From the NCBI GenBank assembly GCA_027452165.1, contig DAIDGX010000008.1, positions 62,001 to 126,000 of the forward strand: a DNA stretch of 64,000 nucleotides, given 5' to 3'. Below are positions 6,791 to 15,066 of this stretch, piece after piece; the first letter of the stretch is position 1; every line of letters starts with the position of its first letter. Below the pieces are notes generated by a model. It was not told where the DNA came from, did no database searches, and was given only the letters and a program-made list of their open reading frames with translations. Made by a program: the position numbers and the translations under genes. The DNA is from Vulcanimicrobiota bacterium (GTDB taxonomy: Bacteria > Vulcanimicrobiota > Vulcanimicrobiia > Vulcanimicrobiales > Vulcanimicrobiaceae).

Positions 6791-8431
6791 TCACCACGTC
6801 CTCATGCCTGGAGCTAAGAATCCCTGCGTATGCATCAATTCCGCGATGGGTCCCGCGTACGCGAGCACCGCGAGGACGAGCGCAACGACGCCCCAGCGGA
6901 AGATACGATCGAAGATGGCCGGCGTCGCTCCCGATTCCTCGGACGGCGTCGCGAAGTCCGCGTCCATCGTTTGCGTCTTCCGGTTTGCGACGAGCGTTCC
7001 TATAGCGACGACCGCAAACATCATCGCGCTGACAAACAGGATCGTTCCGCCGGCGGCGGCGACGAGATTGTAGGGGTGCCAGAGGGTGGCGACGGCGCTT
7101 CCTAGGTAGTCGACGCTCGCGGTGCGGCGCGGTTCGCCCATGAGGCCCACGAGGTGCATCGCCATCGACATGACGAGCATGCCGACGAACCATAGGCGCG
7201 CTTGCCAGAGCGCCCACGTCTTCGACCAGAGTTCACGGCCGGTCAACTTTGGAATGAGCCAATAGGCCGTGCCGAGGAATGTGAGCGCGGCCGGTCCGCC
7301 CACGGTCACGTGGAAGTGACCGACCACCCAGATGGTGTTGTGAACGAGCAGATCCATGTTGTACGACGCGTTGACGAGGCCGCCGAATCCGCCCAGGATG
7401 AAGAGCAGCATCGCGTACCCGGTCGCGGCGAACGCGGGGTTATCCCACGGCAGCGAGCGTGCCGTCGCCCAGAAGCCGATCTTGCCGAGCGTGCGCGCTT
7501 TCAACTCGAACGACGCGAAGATCGCAAACGCGGTTAAGAACGACGGGATAGCGACGCCGTAGGTAAGGACGGTGTGTAGCATCTTCCATCGATCGGCGAT
7601 GCCTGGCTCGAGAAACTCGTGATGGATGCCGACCGGCGTCGAGAGCAACAGCAAGAAGATGAACGTGAGCCGGGTCAGGCTGTCGGAGAAGAGATGACCC
7701 TTGTAGTACGTCGGCACGATGTTATACCACGCAATGTACGCGCCCATGATCCAGAAATAGACGAGCGGGTGGCCGAAGTACCAAAAGAGCAGACGCGTGA
7801 GCAACACATTGACGCCCGGCGTCCAGCCGAACGCCCACGGTATCAGGATGCCGATCACTTCGGTCGCAACGCCGAGTGTGGCGATCCACCACATGAGAAA
7901 GGTCGTGGCAGCGCAGAAGGCTGGAAGCGGAATGCGCTCGCCGCGATGCGTGCGTCGCCACCAGATCACGTTTGCGAAGATGTCGGTGGCGACCAGCCAC
8001 GTGCCGACGATCAACAACGTTGCGCCGATGTAGAACCACGGACTTGCCTTGAGCGGCGCGTAGAACGTGTAGAGCACGGTCGCATTACCGGCTAGGATCT
8101 CGTAGGCCGCCATCAGCGTCCCCGCGAGCATCACCCACCAGCCGAGCCACCCGATCACGAGCAAGCGCGCGCGCGGGATCGAACGATAGGTTACGAACGT
8201 CGAGAGGCCGGTGATGAAAAACGTCGTGAAGACGAGCGCCATCATCACGCCGTGCGTGGTGAGGATCCGGTAGTAGTCGAACCACGGGGGCGCCGTGATC
8301 GCATCGGCGCGCGAAAAGACCTGAAGCAAGCCGAAGAGTGCGCCGAGAACGAACGCGACGGTTCCGGTATAGACGTGGGCGATGACGAGGCGGTTCTCCG
8401 CGCGTTGGGCGCGGTCTGCAGATGCGCTCAT
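6791..8431 (-). CDS. cbaA: B-family (ba3-type) haem-copper oxidase subunit I
   Basis: 546 residues with about 13 membrane helices. Ligand motifs are in the expected order: an early haem histidine (TTHGVMMALVF), the CuB segment with the cross-link-type His-Pro-x-x-Tyr (YFGHPLVYFW), the His pair (VGIHHEF) and the VVGHFHVTVG segment binding both haems. The tyrosine position and the short neighbouring subunits point to a ba3-type terminal oxidase, a proton-pumping enzyme usually with high oxygen affinity. The operon order here is subunit IIa, II, I, Usp. Symbol given by family resemblance. Confidence 0.93.
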   Translation of the reverse strand: MSASADRAQRAENRLVIAHVYTGTVAFVLGALFGLLQVFSRADAITAPPWFDYYRILTTHGVMMALVFTTFFITGLSTFVTYRSIPRARLLVIGWLGWWVMLAGTLMAAYEILAGNATVLYTFYAPLKASPWFYIGATLLIVGTWLVATDIFANVIWWRRTHRGERIPLPAFCAATTFLMWWIATLGVATEVIGILIPWAFGWTPGVNVLLTRLLFWYFGHPLVYFWIMGAYIAWYNIVPTYYKGHLFSDSLTRLTFIFLLLLSTPVGIHHEFLEPGIADRWKMLHTVLTYGVAIPSFLTAFAIFASFELKARTLGKIGFWATARSLPWDNPAFAATGYAMLLFILGGFGGLVNASYNMDLLVHNTIWVVGHFHVTVGGPAALTFLGTAYWLIPKLTGRELWSKTWALWQARLWFVGMLVMSMAMHLVGLMGEPRRTASVDYLGSAVATLWHPYNLVAAAGGTILFVSAMMFAVVAIGTLVANRKTQTMDADFATPSEESGATPAIFDRIFRWGVVALVLAVLAYAGPIAELMHTQGFLAPGMRTW

Positions 8432-8432
8432 G

Positions 8433-8900
8433 CTAGATCACCTCGATCTTCGCGAACATGTTTTGATGACCGATGCCGCAGTATTCATGACAGAGCAGCA
8501 AGTAGGTACCCTTCTTCGTAAACGTATGCGTTTCGGTGTTGACCCAACCGGGGACCACCATCATGTTGATGTCCGTGTCCGGGACGAAGAATCCATGAAC
8601 GACGTCGGGGCTCGTGACGTAGAACGTGACGGTGCTGCCCACCGGAACCCTCAGGTCGCTCGGCGTGAACTGGAAGACCTGGGCGACGTAATAGGCTTCG
8701 TAGCGGTGGTCGCCGATCTGACGAAGACCGGGCTTGTCGAACGGCGGCGTCTGCGCGACCTTGGTCGGGTCGATCGTCTGCATGCCGGAAGGCGGATTGA
8801 TGTTGTCAGCGATCGACGCAAAGCCGATCGCCCCTAAGAAGACGACCAGCATGGCGGCGCCGAAAATCATCCAAAGGCGCTCGTAACGATGGATGTGCAT
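8433..8900 (-). CDS. cbaB: cytochrome ba3 oxidase subunit II (CuA)
   Basis: 155 residues. One N-terminal membrane helix (about 10-30) anchors a periplasmic cupredoxin domain. The CuA ligands are complete: H102, then CHEYCGIGHQNM with C137, E139 carbonyl, C141, H145 and M148. The single helix and short length are those of B-family oxidases rather than the two-helix mitochondrial type. It accepts electrons from cytochrome c and passes them to subunit I. The stop is separated from the subunit I start by one base. Confidence 0.93.
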   Translation of the reverse strand: MHIHRYERLWMIFGAAMLVVFLGAIGFASIADNINPPSGMQTIDPTKVAQTPPFDKPGLRQIGDHRYEAYYVAQVFQFTPSDLRVPVGSTVTFYVTSPDVVHGFFVPDTDINMMVVPGWVNTETHTFTKKGTYLLLCHEYCGIGHQNMFAKIEVI

Positions 8901-8903
8901 GCG

Positions 8904-9035
8904 TTACCACCGCCCGAGCATCAAGAAGTACAGAAGAAACCACCCCACGGCAAAACACGCGCCCATCACAAGGACGAAGCGTAGCGTTCCCGGGAGCGGC
9001 GTCTCACGATCATGGTCGTGGTCGATCACCGGCAT
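8904..9035 (-). CDS. cbaD: cytochrome ba3 oxidase subunit IIa-like small membrane protein
   Basis: A 43-residue frame with a strong GGAGG five bases before its ATG, ending three bases before the subunit II start. It has a polar N-terminus rich in His and Asp, then PLPGTLRFVL and one membrane helix ending FLMLGRW. Subunit IIa of ba3 oxidases is a single helix of this size that fills the place of the missing first helix of subunit II. Position, size and the P-x-GT-L start of the helix all agree. The gene is short enough to be missed by ordinary length cut-offs. Confidence 0.75.
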   Translation of the reverse strand: MPVIDHDHDRETPLPGTLRFVLVMGACFAVGWFLLYFLMLGRW

Positions 9036-9114
9036 ATCCCTCCAAGTGGTGACAAGAGGCTACCGATGCTACGCTAGCTTCTCGCCATGAAGCCCTTGAG
9101 AACATCGTGCGAAG

Positions 9115-9840
9115 GTGCCCGTCCTGAGCGTACCTAAGCCCCGTTTGGTGAAGCGCATCTTGATCGTTGACGACGAGCCGCAGATCGGGGAGGTGCTGAG
9201 CGCCTATCTGCAGCGCGAGGGCTTCGAAACGATCGTTCGCGAGACGGTTGCCGGGGCGGCCGCGGAGCTCGAAGGCGGGTTACCCGACCTCCTGATCCTC
9301 GATATCACCCTGCCCGACGGTAGCGGCCTCGATATCCTACGCTCGATCCAGGAGCATGGCGTTCCGGTGATCCTGCTGACCGCGCGAGCCGACGAGGTCG
9401 ATCGCATCGTCGGGCTTGAGCTTGGGGCCGACGATTACGTCACGAAGCCGTTCTCGGCGCGCGAAGTGGTTGCGCGCGTGCGCGCCGTGATGCGACGCTC
9501 GGGCGAGGTGCCCGCTGCCGCGAACGGCAGCGAACCCGAGCAGCGCATACGTATCGGTGGGCTTGAGGTCGATCTTGGGGCCCATGAGGTGCGCATCGGC
9601 GGCGAGGGCGTGCCGCTGACCCCGTCGGAGTTTCGCATTCTTACGGTGCTCGGCGAGCATCCGGGCCAGGTTTTCACGCGCGCGCAATTGCTCGACCATC
9701 TGCACGACGATGGATCGATCTTCGAACGCACGCTCGACCGTCATATCAACAACCTGCGCAAAAAGATCGAACCTAATCCGCAAGAGCCCGAGTACGTGCT
9801 GACGGTCTATGGCGTCGGTTACAAGATGAGAAAGCCGTGA
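9115..9840 (+). CDS. OmpR/PhoB-family response regulator
   Basis: 241 residues from a GTG. The receiver domain has the acidic pair in LIVDDEPQ (D19, D20), the phosphoacceptor in ILDITLPDGSG (D63), T89 in LLTARAD and K111 in VTKPF. A C-terminal winged-helix DNA-binding domain follows, with TPSEFRILTVLGEHPGQVF and DRHINNLRKKIE. The start could instead be TTG or GTG at 9145/9148, which would remove ten poorly conserved residues. It is transcribed away from the oxidase operon and overlaps the next gene by 4 bases, so it probably controls one or both neighbouring units. Confidence 0.9.
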   Translation: MPVLSVPKPRLVKRILIVDDEPQIGEVLSAYLQREGFETIVRETVAGAAAELEGGLPDLLILDITLPDGSGLDILRSIQEHGVPVILLTARADEVDRIVGLELGADDYVTKPFSAREVVARVRAVMRRSGEVPAAANGSEPEQRIRIGGLEVDLGAHEVRIGGEGVPLTPSEFRILTVLGEHPGQVFTRAQLLDHLHDDGSIFERTLDRHINNLRKKIEPNPQEPEYVLTVYGVGYKMRKP

Positions 9841-10523
9841 TCGAACGCGACGCGGAGCGCGATGCCATCCTCCATTGCCTCGACCTTGCGATGATGCAAG
9901 AGTTCGATGAAGCCAAACGTCTGCTCGAACCATACGACAACGCGATCGCCGGGCGTCTGTTTTTGCTCGTCTGCGAACTCGAACAGCGGGAGCAGGCGCG
10001 CGCGCGGGCCGTTGCGGTGACGCGTCACGAGATCGGCAACGCGCTCTCGATCGCGCAGGCTAATCTGGAAGGCATGGCCGACGGGGTGCTCGAGGCAACG
10101 CCGCAGCGCCTGGAGGCGGTGGTGCGATCGCTGCGCTCGGCGGGCGCGCTGTTGGACGAGTTGCGACGCATCCCGGCGCGCAACGATATTCGTGACGTGG
10201 GCGACGAGCGGATGGCGCTTGCCGAGTTGATCGAGGCCAACGTCGCGGCGATTACGGGGCTTGCGAGCGAGAAGGGCGTGCAGGTCACGTACGTGCGTAC
10301 GCCCGGCTCCGAACATTGCCGCGGCGATGCGACGCACGTCCGGCGTATGGTCCGCAAGGCGGTCATCGACGCCGTTCGCTATGCTCCGCCGCACGGCTCG
10401 GTCGAGTTGAGCGTCCCCACGGGCGACAGCCAATTGGCGGTCGCGATTCGTGATGCCGCCTCGAACGGCCATGGAGCGTTACAACGGATGATCAGCATCC
10501 GTCTGCCGATCGTGGCAGAGTGA
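9837..10523 (+). CDS. soluble histidine-kinase-like protein with degenerate ATPase domain
   Basis: 228 residues, GTG start overlapping the response regulator stop (GTGA). An N-terminal helical segment leads to an H-box, RHEIGNALSIAQANLEGM, with the likely phosphoacceptor H64. The C-terminal region has the outline of a HATPase domain (GDATHVRRMVRKAVIDAVRYAPPHG), but the N-box asparagine is absent. No DxGxG or GxG motifs can be found before the short C-terminus. There is no membrane helix or sensor domain. It is probably a partner of the adjacent regulator, acting as a phosphotransfer protein or a cytosolic modulator rather than a normal kinase (inference). Confidence 0.75.
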   Translation: MIERDAERDAILHCLDLAMMQEFDEAKRLLEPYDNAIAGRLFLLVCELEQREQARARAVAVTRHEIGNALSIAQANLEGMADGVLEATPQRLEAVVRSLRSAGALLDELRRIPARNDIRDVGDERMALAELIEANVAAITGLASEKGVQVTYVRTPGSEHCRGDATHVRRMVRKAVIDAVRYAPPHGSVELSVPTGDSQLAVAIRDAASNGHGALQRMISIRLPIVAE

Positions 10524-10527
10524 CGCT

Positions 10528-11031
10528 CTACGCGTGTCCTTGGCGCGCGGCCCGGGCGACGTCGTGCTCGTGCTCGCCTACGATGCGCACGACCTCGTTT
10601 GCAACCCACGTAAGGAAGGTCTGCAGGCTGCGCTCGGCCGCGCCGTGCAGCACCGTGGTATCGGTGCCCGCGCCGAGCGCGCCGAGTGGGGGTTCGTAAC
10701 TGCCTTGGAGCCACAGCTCCGATTCGTCGTTGCCGTTCGGCGTCACCGTCAGCGTGCCGTCGAAACGCGGGAAGAGTTGACGGTTGTGCTCCGCTTCGAG
10801 TTGGAGGCGGCACTCCCATCGCATCGGACGCGCTTCGACGGCGGCTGAGACGGGAACGCTAATCGCTCCGTCGAGCGGCAGGTGCACGTCGCGTAATCCC
10901 ATCGAGAGCGTGACGTGTTCGTACGGTGCGCGTCGCGCCGCGATACTTTCGAGAATGCCGAGCGCGGCGTCGCGCGCGAGTGTGGCAGGGAGATGCATCG
11001 GCGCATAGATTTCAATCTTCGAACTGCTCAT
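10528..11031 (-). CDS. hypothetical protein, SRPBCC-like paralogue A of a three-member local family
   Basis: 167 residues, no signal peptide or membrane helix. Shares with the two neighbours at 11028-11516 and 12094-12570 the block FPRFDGTL (87-94), then LQGSYEPPLGALG and a long C-terminal amphipathic helix. The strand, G-x-Y-x-PPLG turn and terminal helix resemble the end of an SRPBCC/START (helix-grip) fold, which often binds hydrophobic ligands. That fold assignment is inferred. This is the most divergent copy: the GAAFDA motif of the others reads GAGTDT. Its ATG overlaps the upstream paralogue's stop (ATGA). It is convergent with the kinase-like gene. Confidence 0.75.
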   Translation of the reverse strand: MSSSKIEIYAPMHLPATLARDAALGILESIAARRAPYEHVTLSMGLRDVHLPLDGAISVPVSAAVEARPMRWECRLQLEAEHNRQLFPRFDGTLTVTPNGNDESELWLQGSYEPPLGALGAGTDTTVLHGAAERSLQTFLTWVANEVVRIVGEHEHDVARAARQGHA

Positions 11032-11516
11032 GAGGCTTCGTGCCCTTTCTCGTGCTCTTCGCTGCGGTAGCGGTTCTCGATGTCGCGTCCGATCCGGCGC
11101 AAGAACTCGCGGGCGGTTGCCGAGGCGATGCGAGAGCCGAGAACCGCGTCGAAGGCCGCACCGACGATGCCGAGCGGTGGATCGTAGGTTCCCTGTAACT
11201 CGAGCACGCAAACATTGAAGTCTTCGTCCGCACGTACGGTGAGCGTGCCGTCGAAATCGGGAAACGGGCCACCGCGATTCGGGGTCCAGCGCACGGTCCA
11301 TGGTTCGTCGAAATGCAGTGGATCGGTTCCCTTGCCGTACTGCACGAGCACGTCCTTTTGAAGCCCGGCGGCGGATCCGTCGAGGTCGATCGGGACGCGC
11401 AGCCGGACCACTTGATGCTCGCCCGACTCGGCAAACGCTCCGAGCGCAGCGTCGAGGTGCGTGCGCGCGCGTGCGTACGGGCAATGGAGGTAATAGCGCT
11501 GGAGCAGCGTGGTCAT
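11028..11516 (-). CDS. hypothetical protein, SRPBCC-like paralogue B
   Basis: 162 residues, cytosolic by appearance. It carries the family block GGPFPDFDGTL (83-92), then LELQGTYDPPLG, then GAAFDAVLGSRIASATAREFL in the final helix. It is closest to the copy at 12094-12570. The ATG at 11516 is used because the N-terminus then lines up with the paralogues; the open frame runs 54 codons further upstream with no conserved sequence. It is the first gene of a two-gene minus-strand unit and lies 11 bases downstream of the Fur-family gene, which is on the same strand, so Fur-B-A is probably one operon. Confidence 0.78.
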   Translation of the reverse strand: MTTLLQRYYLHCPYARARTHLDAALGAFAESGEHQVVRLRVPIDLDGSAAGLQKDVLVQYGKGTDPLHFDEPWTVRWTPNRGGPFPDFDGTLTVRADEDFNVCVLELQGTYDPPLGIVGAAFDAVLGSRIASATAREFLRRIGRDIENRYRSEEHEKGHEAS

Positions 11517-11527
11517 CGGCGCAGAGC

Positions 11528-11950
11528 TTAGCTCGCTACGGTGGTCGAGGTCGTGCACGTATGGCACCGGCCGAGCAGGCTCACGACGGAGTCGCTGACC
11601 TGCGCCCCAAGTTCGCTTGCGACAACCGTGACCACGTCGGGTGGAAGCGCGAATCGTACGTTGCTCACGTTGCCGCACTGGATGCAGCGGAAATGAGCGT
11701 GCGCGGGTCCGGCTGCTTCGTAAAACGCGCTATCGGCTCCGGGCAGCGTGATCTCCGAGACCATGCCGAGATCGCGCAGGCGCGTCAGGGCACGATAGAC
11801 GGTCGTGAATCCAATGCCGGGGCGGCGCGTCCGTGCAAGCTCGTAGAGGTCGGACATCGGGAGATGGCGACCAACCCCCTGCTCCTGAACGATGTCGTAG
11901 ACCAAGCGGTGATTCTTGGAAAGCCGGGTGTCGTCGAGCGTAGCAGTCAT
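11528..11950 (-). CDS. Fur-family metalloregulator (Fur/PerR/Zur type)
   Basis: 140 residues. The winged-helix half contains RLSKNHRLVYDIVQ and GFTTVYRALTRLRDLGMV (the recognition helix with TTVYRAL). The dimerisation half has AHFRCIQCG and, near the end, GRCHTC, the two CxxC pairs of the structural zinc site. The sensory site includes H-A-H before the first CxxC. Whether it senses iron, peroxide or zinc cannot be decided from the sequence. It heads a unit with two SRPBCC-like proteins and is divergent from the third, so it probably regulates that family. Confidence 0.9.
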   Translation of the reverse strand: MTATLDDTRLSKNHRLVYDIVQEQGVGRHLPMSDLYELARTRRPGIGFTTVYRALTRLRDLGMVSEITLPGADSAFYEAAGPAHAHFRCIQCGNVSNVRFALPPDVVTVVASELGAQVSDSVVSLLGRCHTCTTSTTVAS

Positions 11951-12093
11951 ACTGATTGCATCTGTCCTGTAGGAAGAGTGATTGACCGCAGTCTAGCGCC
12001 GCCTCGGGAAGAGGTAGTGAAAGACTTTTCCAGGCGTCTTCTTCATCGCGCGCTACGGCGGCGGTACGCTCGGTCCGAGAGGAAGGTACACCC

Positions 12094-12570
12094 ATGGAAC
12101 GAGTGCGGGCGAGCGTCGCCCTTGCGTGTCCGCAACACGAGGCGGAGGCCCTGCTTCCGCGGGTCTTCGAGCGCTATCGCGGCGCTGACGGTATCATTCG
12201 TTTCCCGCTTCACGTCGCGCTCGAGGATTTCGGCGTGCCGCTCGGTCTTGAGATCGGACGCGAGGTCGAGGTGCGGGTGACCCGGCGTCGCGACGAGCAG
12301 AACTTGAACGAGATCTATGCCATCACATGGCAACCGGCGGGCGGCGGGCCGTTCCCGGCGTTCGATGGGACGTTGATCCTTTGGAGCGAGGAGCACCCAG
12401 CCGCATGTTATCTCGAACTCGACGGCACCTACGAACCGCCGCTCGGGCACGTCGTCGGTGCAGCGTTTGACGCGACGATCGGCCATCTGATCGCCGAGCG
12501 TACGGCGACGCAGTTTCTCCACGACATCGCCGCTGCGATTGGTACCCTGCGCGCCTCCGTGCGCACCTGA
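12094..12570 (+). CDS. hypothetical protein, SRPBCC-like paralogue C
   Basis: 158 residues, soluble. It carries the family blocks GGGPFPAFDGTL (83-94), LELDGTYEPPLG and VGAAFDATIGHLIAERTATQFL. It is divergent from the Fur-family gene with a gap of 143 bases that must hold both promoters. It is followed six bases later by the P-type ATPase gene, with which it probably forms an operon ending in a universal stress protein. Ligand and role are unknown; the repeated association with a metalloregulator and an ion pump suggests a stress or ion-homeostasis function. Confidence 0.78.
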   Translation: MERVRASVALACPQHEAEALLPRVFERYRGADGIIRFPLHVALEDFGVPLGLEIGREVEVRVTRRRDEQNLNEIYAITWQPAGGGPFPAFDGTLILWSEEHPAACYLELDGTYEPPLGHVVGAAFDATIGHLIAERTATQFLHDIAAAIGTLRASVRT

Positions 12571-12576
12571 CGGTTC

Positions 12577-15066
12577 ATGCTGACGCCGGCGGATATACCG
12601 CTCGCCGCAGCGAGCGTCGAACCGCTCGACGACGACGAAGCGGCTCGGCGTCTGATCGCATATGGGCCGAACGTGCTCGTGCCGGAGCGGCACGGGCATC
12701 CGTTGCTGTGGGCGTTGCGTTTCTTTGCGGATCCGATGGTCGTGCTCCTCATCGTCGCCGGCATCACCTACGTGGTGCTTGGCGATCGCTTTGATGCGTC
12801 GATTGCGTTCGGCGCGCTCCTACCGATCTTTCTCGTGACGGCGGTACTGGAGCATCGATCGGAGCGCGCGCTCGAGGCATTGAAGAATGCGGCGTTACCG
12901 ACGGCGCGCGTACGGCGCGCCGCGCGCGAGCTCGTCATCGACGCACGCGAGATCGTGCCGGGCGACATGATGCTCGTGCAGGAAGGCGACGTCTTCGTTG
13001 CTGACGGCACGCTCGTATCGGGTGACGTCTTGATCGTTGACGAATCGGCGCTGACCGGTGAATCGCACCCGGTGCTCAAGGAGCGGGAGGCCGATACGGT
13101 CTTCGCGGGGACCGCGCTGCGCAGCGGGCGCGGGGTGGTCCTGGTTACGGCGACCGGCGCTGCGACACGGTATGGCCGCATCGGGACCTTGATGTCGCAA
13201 ATGCACGAGGCGTCCACGCCGATCGAGCGGGCGATCCGGAAGGTGGTGTATCAGATCGGTTCGGCCGTGCTGGTATTGTGCGTGGCGGTCGTCATCCTCG
13301 AACGCTCGCACGGCGAACTCTGGCCCGCCGCGTTGATCGCCGGAGTGAGTCTTGCGATGGCGGCACTGCCCGAAGAGCTGCCCGCGGTCTATACGCTCTA
13401 CCTGGCGCTTGGCGCGTGGCGACTCGCAAAGGCGCATGCGCTCGTACGGCGGCTTGCGAGCGTGGAGACGCTCGGCGCGGCGAACGTCATCTGCGTCGAT
13501 AAGACCGGAACGCTTACCTACGGGACGCTCGACGTTGCGGAGGTGAGCGCGATGCCGGGATGGTCGCGCGACGATGTCGTCGCATGCGCGGTGCGCGCGT
13601 GCGAAGCCAAACCCTTCGATCCGCTCGATCAGGCGATCCTCCGCTATGCCGAGCGTACCGGTGCGCCGGCCGGCGTGCTCGAGCGCGAGCATCCGGTGCG
13701 CTCGTATCCGTTCGACGCGATGCATCGGCGCACGACCAAAGTATGGTCGCGCGACGGCGGCGTGCTGGTGGTTGCGAAGGGCGCCCCCGAGGCGATCGCA
13801 GCATTGAGCATCGGCGACGACGAGCGCCGTTCCGCGTTCGCGCGCGAAGCGGAACGCTATGCGGCCGAAGGCATGCGGGTCATCGCGATCGCGAGCACCA
13901 CGCACGCTGCGGGCGATGCGGCGCGGGCGCAGGACGAACGCGGATTCGAACTCGTTGGGCTCATGGCGTTGAGCGATCCCGTGCGCGAGAGCGTGCCGGA
14001 GGCGCTCGTTGCGTGCGAACGCGCGCGGATAGCGGTGATCATGGTCACGGGCGATCATCCGGCGACGGCCGAGGCGGTGGCCCGTCAGGTGCGCTTGCAC
14101 AGTTCCACAACGATCACCGGCGCACAACTCGAACGGCTCGACGATCTCGGGTTGGTGCGGGCGCTCGATGAGGGAGCGCGTATCTTTGCGCGCATCGCCC
14201 CCGAGCAGAAGCTGCGCATCGTGACGGCGCTGCACCTTCGCGGTGACGTCGTGGCAATGACCGGCGACGGAACCAACGACGCGCTTGCCATGCGCGAAGC
14301 GGATATCGGGGTTGCGATGGGCAAGCGTGGGACCGACGTTGCGCGGGCCGCCGCCGACCTCATTTTGCTCGACGACGAGTTCGCGACGATCGCCGGCGCC
14401 ATCGCGGGCGGGCGGCGGATTTTTCGCAATTTGCGTCGCGCGTTCCGGTATCTCAACGCGTTTCATCTGCCGCTGATCGTTGCGGCGGTTGCGACGCCTG
14501 CGCTCGGTGTGCCGCTGCTGCTCTTACCCGTGCATATGGTGGCACTCGAGCTGATCGTGCATCCGACCTCGGCGCTCGTGTACGAGAACGATGAAGGCGG
14601 CGAGGACGTGATGACGCTTGCGCCGCGCGGCAACGCGGCGGGCCTGCTACGCGGCGATGATTGGGTGCGCCCCATGATGTTGGGAATGACGCTGGCGATT
14701 GCCTCGCTCGGGATGTTTCTGTGGGCGCTTGCCGCGGGCGAAGGCGAGGCGCTTGCGCGGGGCGTCGGGCTTGCGACGCTGCTTGCCGGCGAGATGGCGA
14801 TGGTCGTCGCGGAGCGATCGTCGGACGTGCCGGTCTGGCGTCAATCGCTCAGGGATAATCCGCGATTGCTGCTCGTTCTCGCCGGAACGTTCGCATTCAT
14901 CATCGCACTGCTCTACGTTACGCCGGTCGCGAGCGCGTTTCGAATCGCGACGCCATCGATGTCGCAATTTGCGTTCGCGTGTGCCGTCGGGTTACTCGCC
15001 ACACTGTGGTTCGAGCCGTTCAAAGGCGTCGTCGCGCGCAGGCGCGCAGGGAGGTCCACGGCGTGA
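12577..15066 (+). CDS. P-type cation-transporting ATPase (P2-like, CtpF-like)
   Basis: 829 residues. Motifs in order: the actuator loop VDESALTGESHPV, the M4 ion site AALPEELPAVYTLYLALG, the phosphorylation site CVDKTGTLT (D308), the nucleotide-binding KGAPE segment, MTGDGTNDALAMREADIGVAMG, and the M5-M6 pair with PVHMVALELIVHPTSALVYE. PEELP places it with P2-like Ca2+/Mn2+ or related pumps rather than copper or zinc CPx pumps. The transported ion is not certain. The next gene, a universal stress protein, overlaps by 4 bases. In mycobacteria a similar pump (CtpF) belongs to the dormancy regulon with Usp proteins. Confidence 0.92.
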   Translation: MLTPADIPLAAASVEPLDDDEAARRLIAYGPNVLVPERHGHPLLWALRFFADPMVVLLIVAGITYVVLGDRFDASIAFGALLPIFLVTAVLEHRSERALEALKNAALPTARVRRAARELVIDAREIVPGDMMLVQEGDVFVADGTLVSGDVLIVDESALTGESHPVLKEREADTVFAGTALRSGRGVVLVTATGAATRYGRIGTLMSQMHEASTPIERAIRKVVYQIGSAVLVLCVAVVILERSHGELWPAALIAGVSLAMAALPEELPAVYTLYLALGAWRLAKAHALVRRLASVETLGAANVICVDKTGTLTYGTLDVAEVSAMPGWSRDDVVACAVRACEAKPFDPLDQAILRYAERTGAPAGVLEREHPVRSYPFDAMHRRTTKVWSRDGGVLVVAKGAPEAIAALSIGDDERRSAFAREAERYAAEGMRVIAIASTTHAAGDAARAQDERGFELVGLMALSDPVRESVPEALVACERARIAVIMVTGDHPATAEAVARQVRLHSSTTITGAQLERLDDLGLVRALDEGARIFARIAPEQKLRIVTALHLRGDVVAMTGDGTNDALAMREADIGVAMGKRGTDVARAAADLILLDDEFATIAGAIAGGRRIFRNLRRAFRYLNAFHLPLIVAAVATPALGVPLLLLPVHMVALELIVHPTSALVYENDEGGEDVMTLAPRGNAAGLLRGDDWVRPMMLGMTLAIASLGMFLWALAAGEGEALARGVGLATLLAGEMAMVVAERSSDVPVWRQSLRDNPRLLLVLAGTFAFIIALLYVTPVASAFRIATPSMSQFAFACAVGLLATLWFEPFKGVVARRRAGRSTA

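Noticed and set aside
11028-11678. A 216-codon version of paralogue B.
   Set aside because: The first 54 codons overlap the Fur-family coding region in another frame and have no counterpart in the paralogues.
12895-14466. A 523-codon minus-strand open frame within the P-type ATPase gene.
   Set aside because: It is a shadow of the ATPase coding strand; the composition is Arg/His-heavy and no family pattern is visible.
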